DNA of 64,000 nucleotides from Marihabitans asiaticum (GTDB lineage: Bacteria > Actinomycetota > Actinomycetes > Actinomycetales > Dermatophilaceae), in contig NZ_VIUW01000003.1 in NCBI RefSeq assembly GCF_007828725.1, positions 434,001 through 498,000 on the forward strand, written 5' to 3'. Under the pieces are notes generated by a model. It was not told the origin of the DNA. It ran no database searches and saw only the letters and a list, made by a program, of their open reading frames with translations. How positions within the stretch are numbered: the stretch's first letter is position 1; every line of letters begins with the position of its first letter. A program made the position numbers and the translations under genes. Below are positions 1-19,953 of this stretch, piece by piece.

Positions 1-1
1 C

Positions 2-753
<752 letters not shown>

Positions 754-754
<1 letters not shown>

Positions 755-3282
755 TGCGGGTACCCGTGGACTGGCTCGGCGAGCACGTCACCCTGGCGCC
801 GGACGTCACCGGCGAAGGGGTGGCCGCCGCACTCGTGCGGGTGGGCCTGGAGGAGGAGGGGTTGCACTCCGGCGACATCACCGGCCCGCTCGTCGTCGGC
901 CGGGTGCTCAGCTGCCAGCCCGAGGAGCAGAAGAACGGCAAGGTCATCAACTGGTGCACCGTCGATGTCGGTGACTCCAACGGGACCGGTGAGCCGCAGG
1001 GCATCGTCTGCGGTGCGCACAACTTCGGCGTCGGCGACCTCGTCGTCGTCATCCTGCCCGGCGGGGTGCTGCCCGGCGGCTTCGAGATCTCCGCTCGCAA
1101 GACCTACGGCCACGTCTCGGCGGGGATGATCTGCTCGACCCTCGAGCTCGGGATCGGTCAGGACCACGACGGCATCCTCGTCCTCACCGACCGCCCGGAC
1201 GCCGCGGAGCTCACCCCGGGCCAGGACGCGATCGCGCTGCTCGGCCTGGACCGCGAGACCGTCGAGATCAACGTCACCCCGGACCGGGGGTACTGCTTCT
1301 CGATCCGGGGAGTGGCCCGGGAGTACGGGCACGCCACGGGTGCCCCCTTCGTCGACCCCGTCCCCGCCCTCACCGAGCGGGCGCCGGCGCCCACGGCCGA
1401 CGGCTACCCGGTCGAGCTGCGCGACGACCGCCCGATCCGCGGCCAGGCCGGCTGCGGCCGCTACGTGGCCCGCGTCGTGCGGGGGGTCGACGTGTCCGCG
1501 CCCACCCCGCCGTGGATGGCGACCCGGCTCACCGAGGCTGGCATGCGGCCGATCTCCCTACCGGTCGACATCGCCAACTACGTCATGCTCGACCTCGGTC
1601 AGCCGTTGCACACCTTCGACCTGGCGACGCTGGAGGGTCCGGTCCTCGTGCGTCGGGCGCGAGCCGGGGAGCGCCTGCGCACCCTCGACGGGACTGAGCG
1701 GACCCTCGACGCCGAGGACCTGCTCATCACCGACGGGGGCGAGCGGGTCCTCGCCCTGGCCGGCGTCATGGGCGGGCAGGACAGCGAGGTCGGCGAGAGC
1801 ACGACCGACATCCTCATCGAGGCGGCCCACTTCGACCCGGTCACCGTGGCCCGCACCGCTCGCCGGCACAAGCTGCCCTCAGAGGCCTCGCGCCGCTTCG
1901 AGCGTGGCGTCGACCCGCTGCTCGCGCCCGCCGCGGCGCAGCGCGCCGTCGAGCTGCTCGTCGAGCACGGCGGCGGGGTGGCCGACCCCGGCGTCACCGA
2001 CGTCGGCGAGCCCCCGCTCCCGACCCCGATCACCCTGCCCGTCTCGATGCCGAGCCGGATCGTCGGCGTCGACTACCCCGCCGAGGAGGTGCGCCGCTCG
2101 CTCACCGAGATCGGCGCCGCCGTGACCGGCGAGGACCCGATCGAGGTCACCCCGCCGAGCTGGCGACCCGATCTGCGCACCGGAGAGGATCTTGTCGAGG
2201 AGATCGCCCGGCTCGGCGGTTACGACCGCATCCCGTCGGTGCTGCCGACCCCGCCAGGTGGGTCGGGGCTGACCCACGCCCAGCGGGTCCGGCGCCGGCT
2301 GGCCGACCTCCTCGCAGACCAGGGTCTGAGCGAGGTGTGGAGCGCCCCCTTCGTCGGGGACGCCCAGCACGAGGCGCTCGGCCTGGACGCAGGCGCCGAG
2401 CGAGAGCGCACGGTGGCGGTGCTCAACCCGCTCTCCGACGAGCAGCCGCTGCTGCGCACCCGCCTGCTCACCACGCTCATCGACTCCGCCCGCCGCAACG
2501 TCTCCCGCGGGGCCAAGGACGTCGCCCTCTTCGAGATCGGGCTGGTGCTCGACCAGCGCGGGGAGCGTGCCGCCGCACCGACCCTCGACGTCGGAGCCCA
2601 CCCCGACGCGGCGACCCTCGCCGCGATCCACGCCGGGGTCCCGGACCAGCCGCGCCACCTCGCCTTCGTCCTCGTCGGCGAGCGGGATCGGGCCGGATGG
2701 TGGGGCAGCGGCCGAGCCGCCGAGACCACCGATGCGGTCGAGATCGTCCGCGCCATCGGTGAGGCGCTCGCGCTGGAGGTCCAGCTGTGCGCCGACAGCG
2801 TCGAGCCGTTCCACCCGGGCCGGTGCGCCCGGGTCGTTGTCGTGGTCGACGGCGAGGAGCTCGCCGTGGGGCACGTCGGGGAGCTCGCGCCCGCGGTGGC
2901 CGCTGCGACGGGGCTGCCCGGCCGGCCGGTGGCCGCCGAGCTGGACCTCGACGCCCTCGTCGCGGCCTCCGGGGTGCCGGTCCGCGCCCGCACCCTCTCG
3001 ACCTTCCCGGTGGCGCACACCGACGTGGCGCTCGTCGTCGACGACTCCGTCCCGGCCGCCGCGGTGGAGGGCGCCCTGCGCTCCGGGGCCGGCGCCGATC
3101 TCGAGGCGCTCGCGCTCTTCGACGTCTACCGCGGCGACCAGCTGGGGGAGGGACGCAAGTCGCTGGCCTACCGGCTCTCCTTCCGCTCCGGCGAGCGCAC
3201 GCTGACGACCGACGAGGTGAGCGCCGCACGGGATGCCGCCGTCGCCGCGGCGGCGACGGCGACGGGGGCGGTGCAGCGGTAG
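754..3282 (+). CDS. pheT: Phenylalanyl-tRNA synthetase beta subunit
   Basis: The 842-residue beta subunit, which recognises and edits tRNA-Phe as partner of PheS. It starts MRVPVDWLGEHV at an ATG that overlaps the pheS stop. Domain order fits the family: N-terminal tRNA-binding (EMAP/OB-like) domain at about 40-150, B3/B4 editing region containing LPVDIANYVMLDLGQPLHTFD, B5 domain, and a C-terminal anticodon-binding ferredoxin-like domain ending near SFRSGERTLTTDEV. The frame stays open far upstream, but that extension only shadows pheS and is excluded. Codon use matches the neighbours. Confidence 0.97.
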
Positions 3283-4816
<1,534 letters not shown>

Positions 4817-4820
<4 letters not shown>

Positions 4821-5968
4821 GCGTCACCACCCCGCGCGGCTTCCGCGCAGCCGGGGTCACCGCTGGGCTGAAGGCCAGCGGGCGCCCCGACGTCGCCGTC
4901 GTGGTCAACGACGGCCCCGAGCACGTGGCCGCGGGCGTCTTTACCTCCAACCGGGTCGAGGCCGCCCCGGTCACCTGGACACGCCAGGTGGTCGGCGACG
5001 GCCGGGTCGACGCGGTGGTGCTCAACTCCGGCGGCGCCAACGCCTGCACCGGAGCCCAGGGCTTCGCCGACACCCACCGCACGGCGGAGCACCTGGCCGA
5101 GCGGTTGGGCGTCTCCGCCGGAGACGTCGCGGTCTGCAGCACCGGGCTCATCGGCGAGCTGCTGCCGATGGACCGGTTGCTGGCCGGGGTCGACGACGCC
5201 TCCGCCGCGCTGGGCGCCGAGGGCGGGCCCGCCGCGGCCGAGGCGATCATGACGACCGACACCGTGCCCAAGAGCGCGGCCGTCACCGGCGACGGCTGGA
5301 GCGTCGGGGGGATGGCCAAGGGCGCGGGCATGCTCGCCCCGGCGCTGGCGACGATGCTCGTCGTGATCACCACCGACGCGGTGCTCGCCGCGCCGGACGC
5401 CGACGCGGTGCTGCGCGAGGCGGTCCGCACGACCTTCGACCGGATCGACTCCGACGGCTGCCAGTCCACCAACGACACCGTCCTGCTCCTGGCCTCCGGC
5501 GCCTCGGGCATCACCCCGGGGCGCCACGAGCTCACTGAGGCGGTCCGCCGGGTGTGCGCCGAGCTCGCCCGCGCCCTCATCGGGGACGCCGAGGGTGCCC
5601 GCCACGACATCGCGGTGAGCGTGATCGGCGCTGCCTCCGAGGACGACGGGCTGGAGGTGGCTCGGGCGGTCGCGCGCAACGCCCTCTTCAAGTGCGCCGT
5701 CTTTGGTGAGGACCCCAACTGGGGGCGGGTGCTCGCCGCCGTCGGGACGACCTCGGCCGACTTCGAGCCGGGGGTGCTCGACGTCGCGATCAACGGGGTC
5801 CAGGTGTGCCGCGCGGGCGGGGTGGGCGAGGACCGCGGGAGGGTCGACCTCAGCGCCCGCGAGGTGCGTGTCATCATCGACCTGCACGCCGGAGAGCACG
5901 AGGTGACGGTGTGGACCAACGACCTCACCCACGACTACGTCCACGAGAACTCGGCGTACTCGACATGA
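4817..5968 (+). CDS. argJ: Bifunctional ornithine acetyltransferase/N-acetylglutamate synthase
   Basis: Recycles the acetyl group from N-acetylornithine to glutamate, and in bifunctional forms also acetylates glutamate from acetyl-CoA. The 383-residue precursor cleaves itself into two chains: the segment [14 protein letters not shown] contains the cleavage and catalytic threonine (Thr179). N-terminal [11 protein letters not shown] and the SNDT-type TNDTV segment agree with the family. The ATG overlaps the preceding stop and the TGA overlaps the argB ATG. Whether this copy makes N-acetylglutamate from acetyl-CoA cannot be read from the sequence. Confidence 0.95.
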
Positions 5969-6912
5969 GCGCCGAGGTGCCGACCCTGCGCGGCGCGATC
6001 GACGCTGCCGCCCTTCGCGTCGCTCGCAGCAAGGCAAGCACCCTGATCGAGGCGCTGCCCTGGCTGGAGCGATTCCACGGCGCCCTCGTCGTCGTGAAGT
6101 ACGGCGGCAACGCGATGACCGACGATGCCCTGCGGCGCGCCTTCGCCGAGGACGTCGTCTTCCTGCGGCATGCGGGCCTGCGTCCGGTGGTCGTCCACGG
6201 CGGAGGGCCGCAGATCGCCGCGATGCTCCGTCGGCTGGGGCTGGCGAGCGAGTTCCAGGGCGGGCTGCGCGTCACCACCCCCGAGGTGATGGAGGTCGTG
6301 CGCATGGTGCTCATGGGCCAGGTCGGACGCGAGCTCGTCGGTCTGCTCAACGAGCACGGTCCGGTCGCCGTCGGGCTGTCCGGCGAGGATGCCGGGCTCT
6401 TCGGCGCCCGGCGCCGCAGCGTCGAGGTGGACGGCGAGGAGGTGGACCTCGGGCTCGTCGGCGACGTCGAGCAGGTCGACCCGTCGGCGGTACGCGACAT
6501 CCTCGGCGCGGGCCGGATCCCGGTGGTCTCGAGCATCGCCCCGGACCTCGACGCGACCGGCCAGGTGCTCAACGTCAACGCCGACAGTGCCGCCGCCGCG
6601 CTCGCGGTCGCGCTGCGGGCCCAGAAGCTCGTCGTGCTCACCGACGTCGAAGGGGTGTACGCCGACTGGCCGGACCGGGACTCGCTGCTCAGCCGGCTCT
6701 CGGTCGCCGGCGCCCGCGAGCTGCTGCGGTCGGTGGACAGCGGGATGATCCCGAAACTCGAGGCCTGCGTACGGGCGGTCGAAGGGGGAGTGCCGCAGGC
6801 GCATGTGGTCGACGGGCGACAGGCCCACTCGATGCTCCTCGAGATCTTCACCACCGAGGGCATCGGGACGATGATCGTGCCCGACGAGACCGCCGGCGAG
6901 GCCACGCGATGA
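5965..6912 (+). CDS. argB: Acetylglutamate kinase
   Basis: Phosphorylates N-acetylglutamate, usually the arginine-feedback step. The 315-residue protein has the amino-acid-kinase fold: VVKYGGNAM for the phosphate loop, VVHGGGPQI for substrate binding, and the C-terminal LTDVEGVY segment. An N-terminal helix of about 25 residues precedes the kinase core, as in arginine-sensitive hexameric enzymes, so feedback inhibition is plausible. ATG 5965 overlaps the argJ stop; the stop overlaps the argD ATG. Confidence 0.96.
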   Translation: MSAEVPTLRGAIDAAALRVARSKASTLIEALPWLERFHGALVVVKYGGNAMTDDALRRAFAEDVVFLRHAGLRPVVVHGGGPQIAAMLRRLGLASEFQGGLRVTTPEVMEVVRMVLMGQVGRELVGLLNEHGPVAVGLSGEDAGLFGARRRSVEVDGEEVDLGLVGDVEQVDPSAVRDILGAGRIPVVSSIAPDLDATGQVLNVNADSAAAALAVALRAQKLVVLTDVEGVYADWPDRDSLLSRLSVAGARELLRSVDSGMIPKLEACVRAVEGGVPQAHVVDGRQAHSMLLEIFTTEGIGTMIVPDETAGEATR

Positions 6913-8156
6913 ATGCAGAGACCGGCACGAGTGCACAGACCGGCACGCGCGCGCAGACCGGCACGACCGCCGACTGGCTGCAGCGCTACGACGACAGCGC
7001 GATCACGGTCTTCGGCGTGCCCGGCCTCGTCCTCGACCACGGTTCGGGATGCACGGTCTGGGACGTCGAGGGCCGCGCGTACCTCGACCTGCTCTCCGGC
7101 ATCGCGGTGAACAGCCTCGGGCACGCCCACCCGGACCTCGTCGCCGCGCTGAGCAGGCAGGTCGGCCAGCTCGTCCACGTCTCGAACTTCTTCACCACGC
7201 CGGCGCAGGTCAGCGCCGCCGAGCGCGTGCTCGAGCTCGCGGCGGCGCCCCCCGGCTCCGGGGTCTTCTTCTGCAACAGCGGCAGCGAGGCCGTCGAGGC
7301 GGCGATCAAGCTCTCGCGCCGCACTGGACGGTCCCGGATCGTCGCGCTCGAGGGTGCCTTCCACGGACGCACCACCGGGGCCGTCGCGCTCACCCACAAG
7401 GCCGCCTACCGCGACCCCTTCGAGCCGCTCATCCCGGACGTCCACCACGTCCCGCCCGACGACGTCGGCGCCCTGCGGGCGGCCCTCGACGAGCGCACCG
7501 CCATGCTCATCCTGGAGCCGGTCCAGGGCGAGGCAGGGGTGCGACCGCTGAGCACCGACTACCTCAGGGCAGCGCGCGAGCTGACCACCGAGGTCGGTGC
7601 CCTGCTCGTCGTGGACGAGATCCAGACCGGCATCGCCCGGACCGGCTCGTGGTTCGCCCACCAGCAGCGCGGCATCGTCCCCGACGCGATGACCCTCGCC
7701 AAGGGCCTCGGGGGCGGGGTGCCGATCGGGGCGCTCGTGACCTTCGGCCCCGAGGTGACCGGTCTGCTCGCCGCGGGGCAGCATGGGTCGACCTTCGGAG
7801 GCAACCCCCTGGCCTGCGCCGCCGCGCTGACCGTGCTCGACACGATCGAGCGCGACGGTCTCGTCGCGCACGCCCAGCGCGCGGGAGACCGGCTGGCGCG
7901 CGCCATCACCGCGCTGGAGCACCCCATGGTGCGCGAGATCCGAGGGCGGGGCCTGCTGCGCGCCATCGCCCTGCGCGAGCCGTGCGCGGCGGCCGTGGCG
8001 CTGGCCGCGCGCGAGGCCGGCTTCCTCGTCAACCCGGTCGCCCCGGACGCGATCCGCCTCGCCCCACCGCTCGTCGTCACCGACGACGAGCTCGACCGCC
8101 TCGTCACCGCCCTCCCGACCATCCTCGACTCGGCCGCCGCCAGGAGCACCCCATGA
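6909..8156 (+). CDS. argD: Acetylornithine aminotransferase
   Basis: PLP-dependent class III aminotransferase converting N-acetylglutamate semialdehyde to N-acetylornithine. Motifs: [36 protein letters not shown] and the PLP lysine in [15 protein letters not shown]. The 415-residue length is slightly long because the N-terminus carries a threefold repeat of about 6 residues ([18 protein letters not shown]) encoded by near-identical DNA at about 6918-6966. The ATG overlaps the argB stop, which sets the start. Confidence 0.95.
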   Translation: MNAETGTSAQTGTRAQTGTTADWLQRYDDSAITVFGVPGLVLDHGSGCTVWDVEGRAYLDLLSGIAVNSLGHAHPDLVAALSRQVGQLVHVSNFFTTPAQVSAAERVLELAAAPPGSGVFFCNSGSEAVEAAIKLSRRTGRSRIVALEGAFHGRTTGAVALTHKAAYRDPFEPLIPDVHHVPPDDVGALRAALDERTAMLILEPVQGEAGVRPLSTDYLRAARELTTEVGALLVVDEIQTGIARTGSWFAHQQRGIVPDAMTLAKGLGGGVPIGALVTFGPEVTGLLAAGQHGSTFGGNPLACAAALTVLDTIERDGLVAHAQRAGDRLARAITALEHPMVREIRGRGLLRAIALREPCAAAVALAAREAGFLVNPVAPDAIRLAPPLVVTDDELDRLVTALPTILDSAAARSTP

Positions 8157-9090
8157 CCCGCCACCTGCTCGCCGACGACGACCTCACCCCGCAGGAGCAG
8201 CGCCGCGTCCTCGACCTGGCCCTGGCGATGAAGGCCGACCGCTACGCCCGGCGTCCGCTGGAGGGCCCACAGACCGTCGCGATCATCTTCGACAAGCCCA
8301 CCCTGCGCACCCAGCTCTCCTTCGCCGCCGGAGTTTCCGAGCTCGGCGGCTACCCCATGGTCGTCGACGGCGACCTGGCCCAGATCGGGGTCCGCGAGTC
8401 CGTCGCCGACGTGGCCCGCGTCGTCGGCCGCCAGGTCTCGGCGATCGTCTGGCGCACCTACGGGCAGGACCGGCTCGAGGAGATGGCTCGACACGCCGCG
8501 GTCCCCGTGGTCAACGCCCTGACCGACGACTACCACCCCTGCCAGCTCCTCGCGGACCTGATGACGATCCGCGAGCACCGCGGCGACCTGGCCGGACGGA
8601 GCCTCGCCTATCTCGGCGACGGCGCGAACAACATGGCGCAGAGCTACCTGCTCGCCTGCGCCACCGCCGGGATGCACGTGCGCCTCGCCTCTCCGGCCAG
8701 CCACCGCCCGAGGGCCGACATCCTCACCCGCGCGGAGCGGATCGCCGCCGAGACCGGCGGCTCGGTCGGCGTCACCGACGATCCCTTGGCCGCGGTGGAC
8801 GGCGTCGACGCCGTCGCCACCGACACCTGGGTGTCGATGGGCCAGGAGGGGGAGAAGACCTCTCGCCAGGCCGAGGACTCGCCGTTCACCCCCTTCGCCC
8901 TGACCCCCGAGCTGCTCGTCCGGGCCGCCCGGGACGCCCTCGTCCTGCACTGCCTCCCCGCCTACCGCGGGTTCGAGATCAGCGCCGAGGTCATCGACGG
9001 CCCGCAGTCGGTCGTCTGGGACGAGGCGGAGAACCGGCTCCACGCGCAGAAGGCGGTCCTGGCCTTCCTGCTCAGCGGAGGGAGCATGCC

Positions 9091-9094
<4 letters not shown>
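8153..9094 (+). CDS. argF: Ornithine carbamoyltransferase
   Basis: Joins ornithine and carbamoyl phosphate to give citrulline. The 313-residue protein has the ornithine-side signature [10 protein letters not shown] and the [12 protein letters not shown] segment. The carbamoyl-phosphate loop, usually S-T-R-T-R, reads T-L-R-T-Q here ([12 protein letters not shown]); the arginine and second threonine that hold the phosphate are kept. The position between argD and argR, with overlaps at both ends, makes anabolic ArgF the clear call. Confidence 0.94.
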
Positions 9095-11114
<2,020 letters not shown>

Positions 11115-11121
11115 GCATTCG

Positions 11122-11784
11122 GTGAGCCCCGACCCCGCGCCGTTGCCGCGCTCGTTCTTCGACCGGGACCCGGTCGAGGTGGCGCCCGAGCTCCTCGGCG
11201 CGCACCTGCGCGTCGACGACGTCGTCGTGCGGCTCACCGAGGTCGAGGCGTACCGCGGCCAGGGGGAGGACCCCGGCTCGCACTCCTACCGCGGCCGCAC
11301 CCCGCGGGTCGAGTCGATGTGGGGCCCGCCCGGTCACCTCTACCTCTACTTCACGTACGGCATGCACTGGTGCGCCAACCTCGTCTGCTGGCCGCCGGGC
11401 CGCTCCGGGGCGGTGCTGCTGCGGGCCGGTGAGGTGATCCGCGGCCACGACCTCGTCGCCGCCCGGCGCGCTGCGGTGCGACCACGGGACTGGACCCGCG
11501 GCCCGGCTCGGCTGACCAAGGCGCTCGCCCTCGACTCCTCTGACGACGGCTCGGACGCCCTCGGCTCGGGCCGGGTCGCGGTGTCGAAGAGGGAGGCTCT
11601 TCCCCCTTCGCTCATCCGCAGCGGACCCCGGGTCGGGGTGAGCGGACCCGGCGGGGACGCGGTCGCCTACCCCTGGCGCTTCTGGGTCGACGGTGAGCCG
11701 AGCGTGTCGGCGTACCGCCCCGGGCGGCGTGGCAGGCTTGCCCCCGACCCCGCTCCCAGACACGAAGGCAGTGACCCGCGGTGA
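11122..11784 (+). CDS. mpg: 3-methyladenine DNA glycosylase (AAG/MPG family)
   Basis: Base-excision repair enzyme removing alkylated purines. Family features are RSFFDRDPVEVAPELLGAHL, then the catalytic region TEVEAYRG, the wedge-type GPPGHLYLYFTYGMHWCANLV, and C-terminal GPRVGVSG plus PWRFWVDG. The GTG at 11122 lies 8 bases after the argH stop and gives a normal 220 residues. Its stop overlaps the tyrS GTG. The mpg-tyrS linkage after the arginine genes matches M. tuberculosis Rv1688-Rv1689. Confidence 0.93.
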   Translation: MSPDPAPLPRSFFDRDPVEVAPELLGAHLRVDDVVVRLTEVEAYRGQGEDPGSHSYRGRTPRVESMWGPPGHLYLYFTYGMHWCANLVCWPPGRSGAVLLRAGEVIRGHDLVAARRAAVRPRDWTRGPARLTKALALDSSDDGSDALGSGRVAVSKREALPPSLIRSGPRVGVSGPGGDAVAYPWRFWVDGEPSVSAYRPGRRGRLAPDPAPRHEGSDPR

Positions 11785-13046
11785 CCGACATCCTCGACGA
11801 GCTCACGTGGCGTGGGCTCGTGGCGCAGACGACCGACGAGTCCGCCCTTAGGCAGGCGCTGGCGGACGGCCCGATCACGGTCTACTGCGGCTTCGACCCG
11901 ACGGCCCCGTCCTTGCACTTCGGCAACCTCGTCCAGCTCATCCTGCTGCGTCACCTCCAACGAGCCGGGCACCAGGTCATCGGTCTGGTCGGCGGCTCGA
12001 CCGGTCTCATCGGCGACCCGCGACCGACGAGCGAGCGGGTGCTGAAGACCAAGGAGCAGACGGCGCAGGACGTCGAGCGCATCGCCGCACAGGTCCGCAG
12101 GATCCTTACCTCGAAGGAGGGGGCCGAGCCGGTCTTCGTGAACAACCTCGACTGGACCGCACCGATCTCGGCGCTTGACTTCCTGCGTGACTACGGCAAG
12201 CACTTCCGGGTCAACCAGATGATCAAGAAGGATGCGGTCGCCGCTCGGCTCGGGTCGGAGCAGGGGATCAGCTACACCGAGTTCAGCTACCAGATCCTCC
12301 AGGCGCTGGACTACCTCCACCTGTACCGTGAGCACGGCTGCACGCTGCAGACCGGTGCCCAGGACCAGTGGGGCAACATCACCGCCGGAGTCGACCTGAT
12401 CCACCGCGTCGACGGAGGGTCGGCGCACGCCCTGACGACCCCGTTGATCACCGACTCCCAGGGCCGCAAGTTCGGCAAGTCCGAGGGCAACGCCGTATGG
12501 CTGGATCCGACGATGACCAGCCCGTACGCCTTCTACCAGTACTGGTTGGGCGTCGAGGACGCCTCGGTCGTGGCGTTGCTGAAGACCTTCACCGATCGTG
12601 GTCAGGAGGAGATCGCCGAGCTCGAGCGGCAGGTGGCGGAGGAGCCCTACCGCCGAGCCGCCCAGCGTGCTCTCGCAGCCGACGTGACCACGCTCGTGCA
12701 CGGCGCCGACGCGACCGAGCAGGTGGTAGCGGCCTCGGAGGCACTCTTCGGCAAGGGGGACCTGCGCACCCTTGGGGCCGACACCCTCAGGGACGCCACG
12801 GACGAGCTGCCGGGGGGCGAGGTCGCCCCGGGCGACACCATCGTCGACGTGCTCGTCGCGACCGGACTCGTCGAGAGCCGCAACGCCGCCCGGCGGGCGG
12901 TGGCGGACGGTGCGGCCTCGGTGAACGGGGTCAAGATCGCCGACTCGGAGGCGGCCCTGGCACCGGAGGACTTCCTCCACGGGCAGGTGGCGGTCGTGCG
13001 TCGCGGCAAGAAGAACCTCGCCGCGGCTCGGCTCGCACGCGCCTGA
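11781..13046 (+). CDS. tyrS: Tyrosyl-tRNA synthetase
   Basis: Class I synthetase charging tRNA-Tyr. YCGFDPTAPSLHFGNL holds the HIGH-type motif (here HFGN) and KFGKSEGNAVWLDP holds KMSKS (KFGKS). The last 65 residues form an S4 RNA-binding domain (SRNAARRAVADGAASVNG). The 421-residue length is normal. The GTG overlaps the mpg stop, so tyrS can be co-transcribed with the arginine operon. I found no T-box-like leader in front of it. Confidence 0.96.
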   Translation: MTDILDELTWRGLVAQTTDESALRQALADGPITVYCGFDPTAPSLHFGNLVQLILLRHLQRAGHQVIGLVGGSTGLIGDPRPTSERVLKTKEQTAQDVERIAAQVRRILTSKEGAEPVFVNNLDWTAPISALDFLRDYGKHFRVNQMIKKDAVAARLGSEQGISYTEFSYQILQALDYLHLYREHGCTLQTGAQDQWGNITAGVDLIHRVDGGSAHALTTPLITDSQGRKFGKSEGNAVWLDPTMTSPYAFYQYWLGVEDASVVALLKTFTDRGQEEIAELERQVAEEPYRRAAQRALAADVTTLVHGADATEQVVAASEALFGKGDLRTLGADTLRDATDELPGGEVAPGDTIVDVLVATGLVESRNAARRAVADGAASVNGVKIADSEAALAPEDFLHGQVAVVRRGKKNLAAARLARA

Positions 13047-13079
13047 CGCCGGCTGCAGAGGCGGCCACACAGCCCCGAT

Positions 13080-13109
13080 TTGGTTCGCGCGGCCGACACC
13101 GTCTACTGT
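13080..13109 (+). promoter_or_regulatory. Candidate upstream rRNA promoter (P1)
   Basis: TTGGTT (13080-13085) and TACTGT (13104-13109) are separated by 18 bp, 34 bases after the tyrS stop and upstream of the rRNA operon. Consensus match is fair; start not tested. Confidence 0.5.
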
Positions 13110-13201
13110 TTCTCCAGTCAGCCCGATACGGGAGGAACGGACACCAAGCGGCGGCCCTTGCCGGGTCGCACCAAGTAGGCCGGTCCCCGGAGCTGAGCAA
13201 G

Positions 13202-13259
13202 TTGTGAGCCGCCCGGAAGGGCTGCTACAGTAGATGCTCGCCGCTACGGCGGTGAGCAT
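13202..13259 (+). promoter_or_regulatory. Candidate main rRNA promoter (P2) and 5' hairpin
   Basis: TTGTGA (13202-13207) and TACAGT (13226-13231) with an 18-bp spacer form the best sigma-70-type promoter in the gap. Around the expected start lies a strong hairpin, 13234-13259: arms ATGCTCGCCG and CGGTGAGCAT (one G-U pair) plus a closing C-G pair, capped by a TACG tetraloop. A stable hairpin at the 5' end of the rRNA precursor could protect or regulate it. Confidence 0.55.
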
Positions 13260-13560
13260 GACGATCAGACGCCCTGATGGTGTGGCCCGGTTGGGTTGTG
13301 CTTGTTGGTGTGTGTGTGATTCTTGAGAACTCAACAGCGTGTCATTTTTTTAGTGATCGATGCCAATTTTTTTGGGCTGTCACTGGCGTGTGCCTGCATC
13401 GTTGTGGTGTGGGTGTGTGTTGGTGGTGGTCTTTTCCTTTGGTTGGGATTGTGATGACTAGGTTTTGCTAGTTGTTGCGTCTCGGCTGGGATGTTTGACA
13501 CTTCGGTGTTTTGGATTGGCTCTTGCCCCTTGCTCTTGTGGGGGGTGGGGGTTTTGTTCA
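13260..13560 (+). other. rRNA operon leader
   Basis: Gene-free leader, much richer in T than the rest of the window, with T-runs near 13346 and 13368. It contains TTGAGAACTCAACAG (13323-13337), the element also found before 23S at about 15504 and conserved before actinobacterial rRNA genes (antitermination/processing). A small hairpin with a TTCG loop lies at 13498-13509. Short open frames here have no coding character. Confidence 0.7.
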
Positions 13561-18684
<5,124 letters not shown>

Positions 18685-18804
18685 CAAACCATAAGAAACA
18701 CCAACAGGTAAGAACTTACTGCTCGCGTCCACTGCTCGGTTCCCGAGACACGAACACCCACACCCCAACCGGGTAGTGGTTGAACACGTGAATATCTCGA
18801 CAGA
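18685..18804 (+). other. 23S-5S spacer with 3' arm of the 23S processing stem
   Basis: Short spacer. Bases 18720-18742 are the 3' partner of the stem starting at 15507. No tRNA is present. Confidence 0.7.
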
Positions 18805-18923
18805 GTTACGGCTGTCACAGCGAAGGGGAAACGCCCGGCTCCATTCCGAACCCGGAAGCTAAGCCCTTCAGCGCCGATGGTACTGCACCGGAGACAGTGT
18901 GGGAGAGTAGGACGCAGCCGGAC
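18805..18923 (+). rRNA. rrf: 5S ribosomal RNA
   Basis: A 119-base 5S rRNA: GTTACGGCTG at the 5' end pairs with CAGCCGGAC at the 3' end. The internal AGCGAAGGGGAAACGCCCGG and GAACCCGGAAGCTAAG segments are typical of actinobacterial 5S. Confidence 0.95.
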
Positions 18924-18937
18924 ACCACTTCAAGTCG

Positions 18938-18984
18938 GAAGGCCCTTGGCCGCTCCCCATAAGGGTGATGCGACCAGGGGCCTT
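18938..18984 (+). terminator. Likely rRNA operon terminator
   Basis: Large inverted repeat just after 5S: GAAGGCCC pairs with GGGCCTTC, and TTGG with CCAGG, around a loop of about 20 bases. There is no strong U-run. Position and stem strength support termination of the rRNA transcript. Confidence 0.55.
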
Positions 18985-19071
18985 CTGCTGTGCTGGGAGT
19001 GGTCGTGTCAGACCACCGCGGTGGAGCAGTAATCTGTGCGCGGCCGTGCGCCGCCGACGAAGGAGATCGAT

Positions 19072-19953
19072 GTGGCTGAGGACCGCGCCCGTGACGGGCG
19101 AGACGCGACCGGCGATCGACGCGGGCCGTCCCGCCGCGAGGGCTCTTCGACTCGGGGACGGCAACGCGGCGACGGGCAGGGCCGCGCGAGCTCGTCCCGG
19201 CCCGCGCGTGGGGGAGCCGACCGAGAAGGACGGGTCTCGGGCTCGCGGCTCGTCCCGAAGCAGGGGCGTCGCCCCGAGCCGGCTATCGCTGACGACGTCA
19301 CCGGCGGCGAGCTGGACCGATCGGTGCGCGCCCAGCTGAGGACGCTGAGCAAGGACAACGCCGATGGGGTCGCCCAGCACCTGGTGATGGTGGCGCGACG
19401 GCTTGAGGAAGAGGACTACGAGGGTGCGATGGCGCACGCCGAGACGGTTGTCCGGCGCGCCGGCCGGGTCCCGGCGGCCCGGGAGGCGCTCGGCTTCGTC
19501 GCCTACCGGTCGGGCGACTTCGCCCGGGCGCTGACCGAGTTCCGCACCGTACGTCGGCTGAGCGGGTCCTCGCACCTGTTGCCGCTGATGATCGACTGCG
19601 AGCGGGGACTTGGCCGGCCCGAGCGGGCGCTCGAGCTGCTGCGTTCCCCTGAGGCGCGCTCCCTCGGCGCCGAGGACCAGCTTGAGATGCTCATCATCGG
19701 ATCGGGGATCCGCCGAGACATGGGGCAGCCCCAGGCCGCGGTGCTGGCCCTGCAGAACGCGGTGAGCGGACCAGTACGGCCTGGGTCCGAACGGCTGTAC
19801 TACGCCTATGCCGACGCCCTGCTCGAGGTCGGCCGCCGGGACGAGGCGCGGGAGTGGTTTGCCAAGGCGGCCCTGGCCGACAACGACGGTCTGACCGATG
19901 CCGCCGAGCGGGTCGACGAGCTGGACGGCGTCGGTCCGCTGGACGAGCTGTGA
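19072..19953 (+). CDS. TPR-repeat protein (Rv1691-like)
   Basis: A 293-residue protein in two parts. Residues 1 to about 75 are low-complexity and rich in Arg, Gly and Ser, probably disordered and nucleic-acid-friendly. The rest is helical with TPR-style repeats (EEEDYEGAMAHAETVVRRAGRVPAAREALGF, shown in part; then GDFARALTEFRTVRRL). The GTG at 19072 is preceded by AAGGAG with good spacing. It lies upstream of the HAD gene exactly as Rv1691-Rv1692 in M. tuberculosis; a scaffold role in translation is often supposed but not shown here. A TAATCT -10-like box is at 19030. Confidence 0.85.
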   Translation: MAEDRARDGRDATGDRRGPSRREGSSTRGRQRGDGQGRASSSRPARGGADREGRVSGSRLVPKQGRRPEPAIADDVTGGELDRSVRAQLRTLSKDNADGVAQHLVMVARRLEEEDYEGAMAHAETVVRRAGRVPAAREALGFVAYRSGDFARALTEFRTVRRLSGSSHLLPLMIDCERGLGRPERALELLRSPEARSLGAEDQLEMLIIGSGIRRDMGQPQAAVLALQNAVSGPVRPGSERLYYAYADALLEVGRRDEAREWFAKAALADNDGLTDAAERVDELDGVGPLDEL

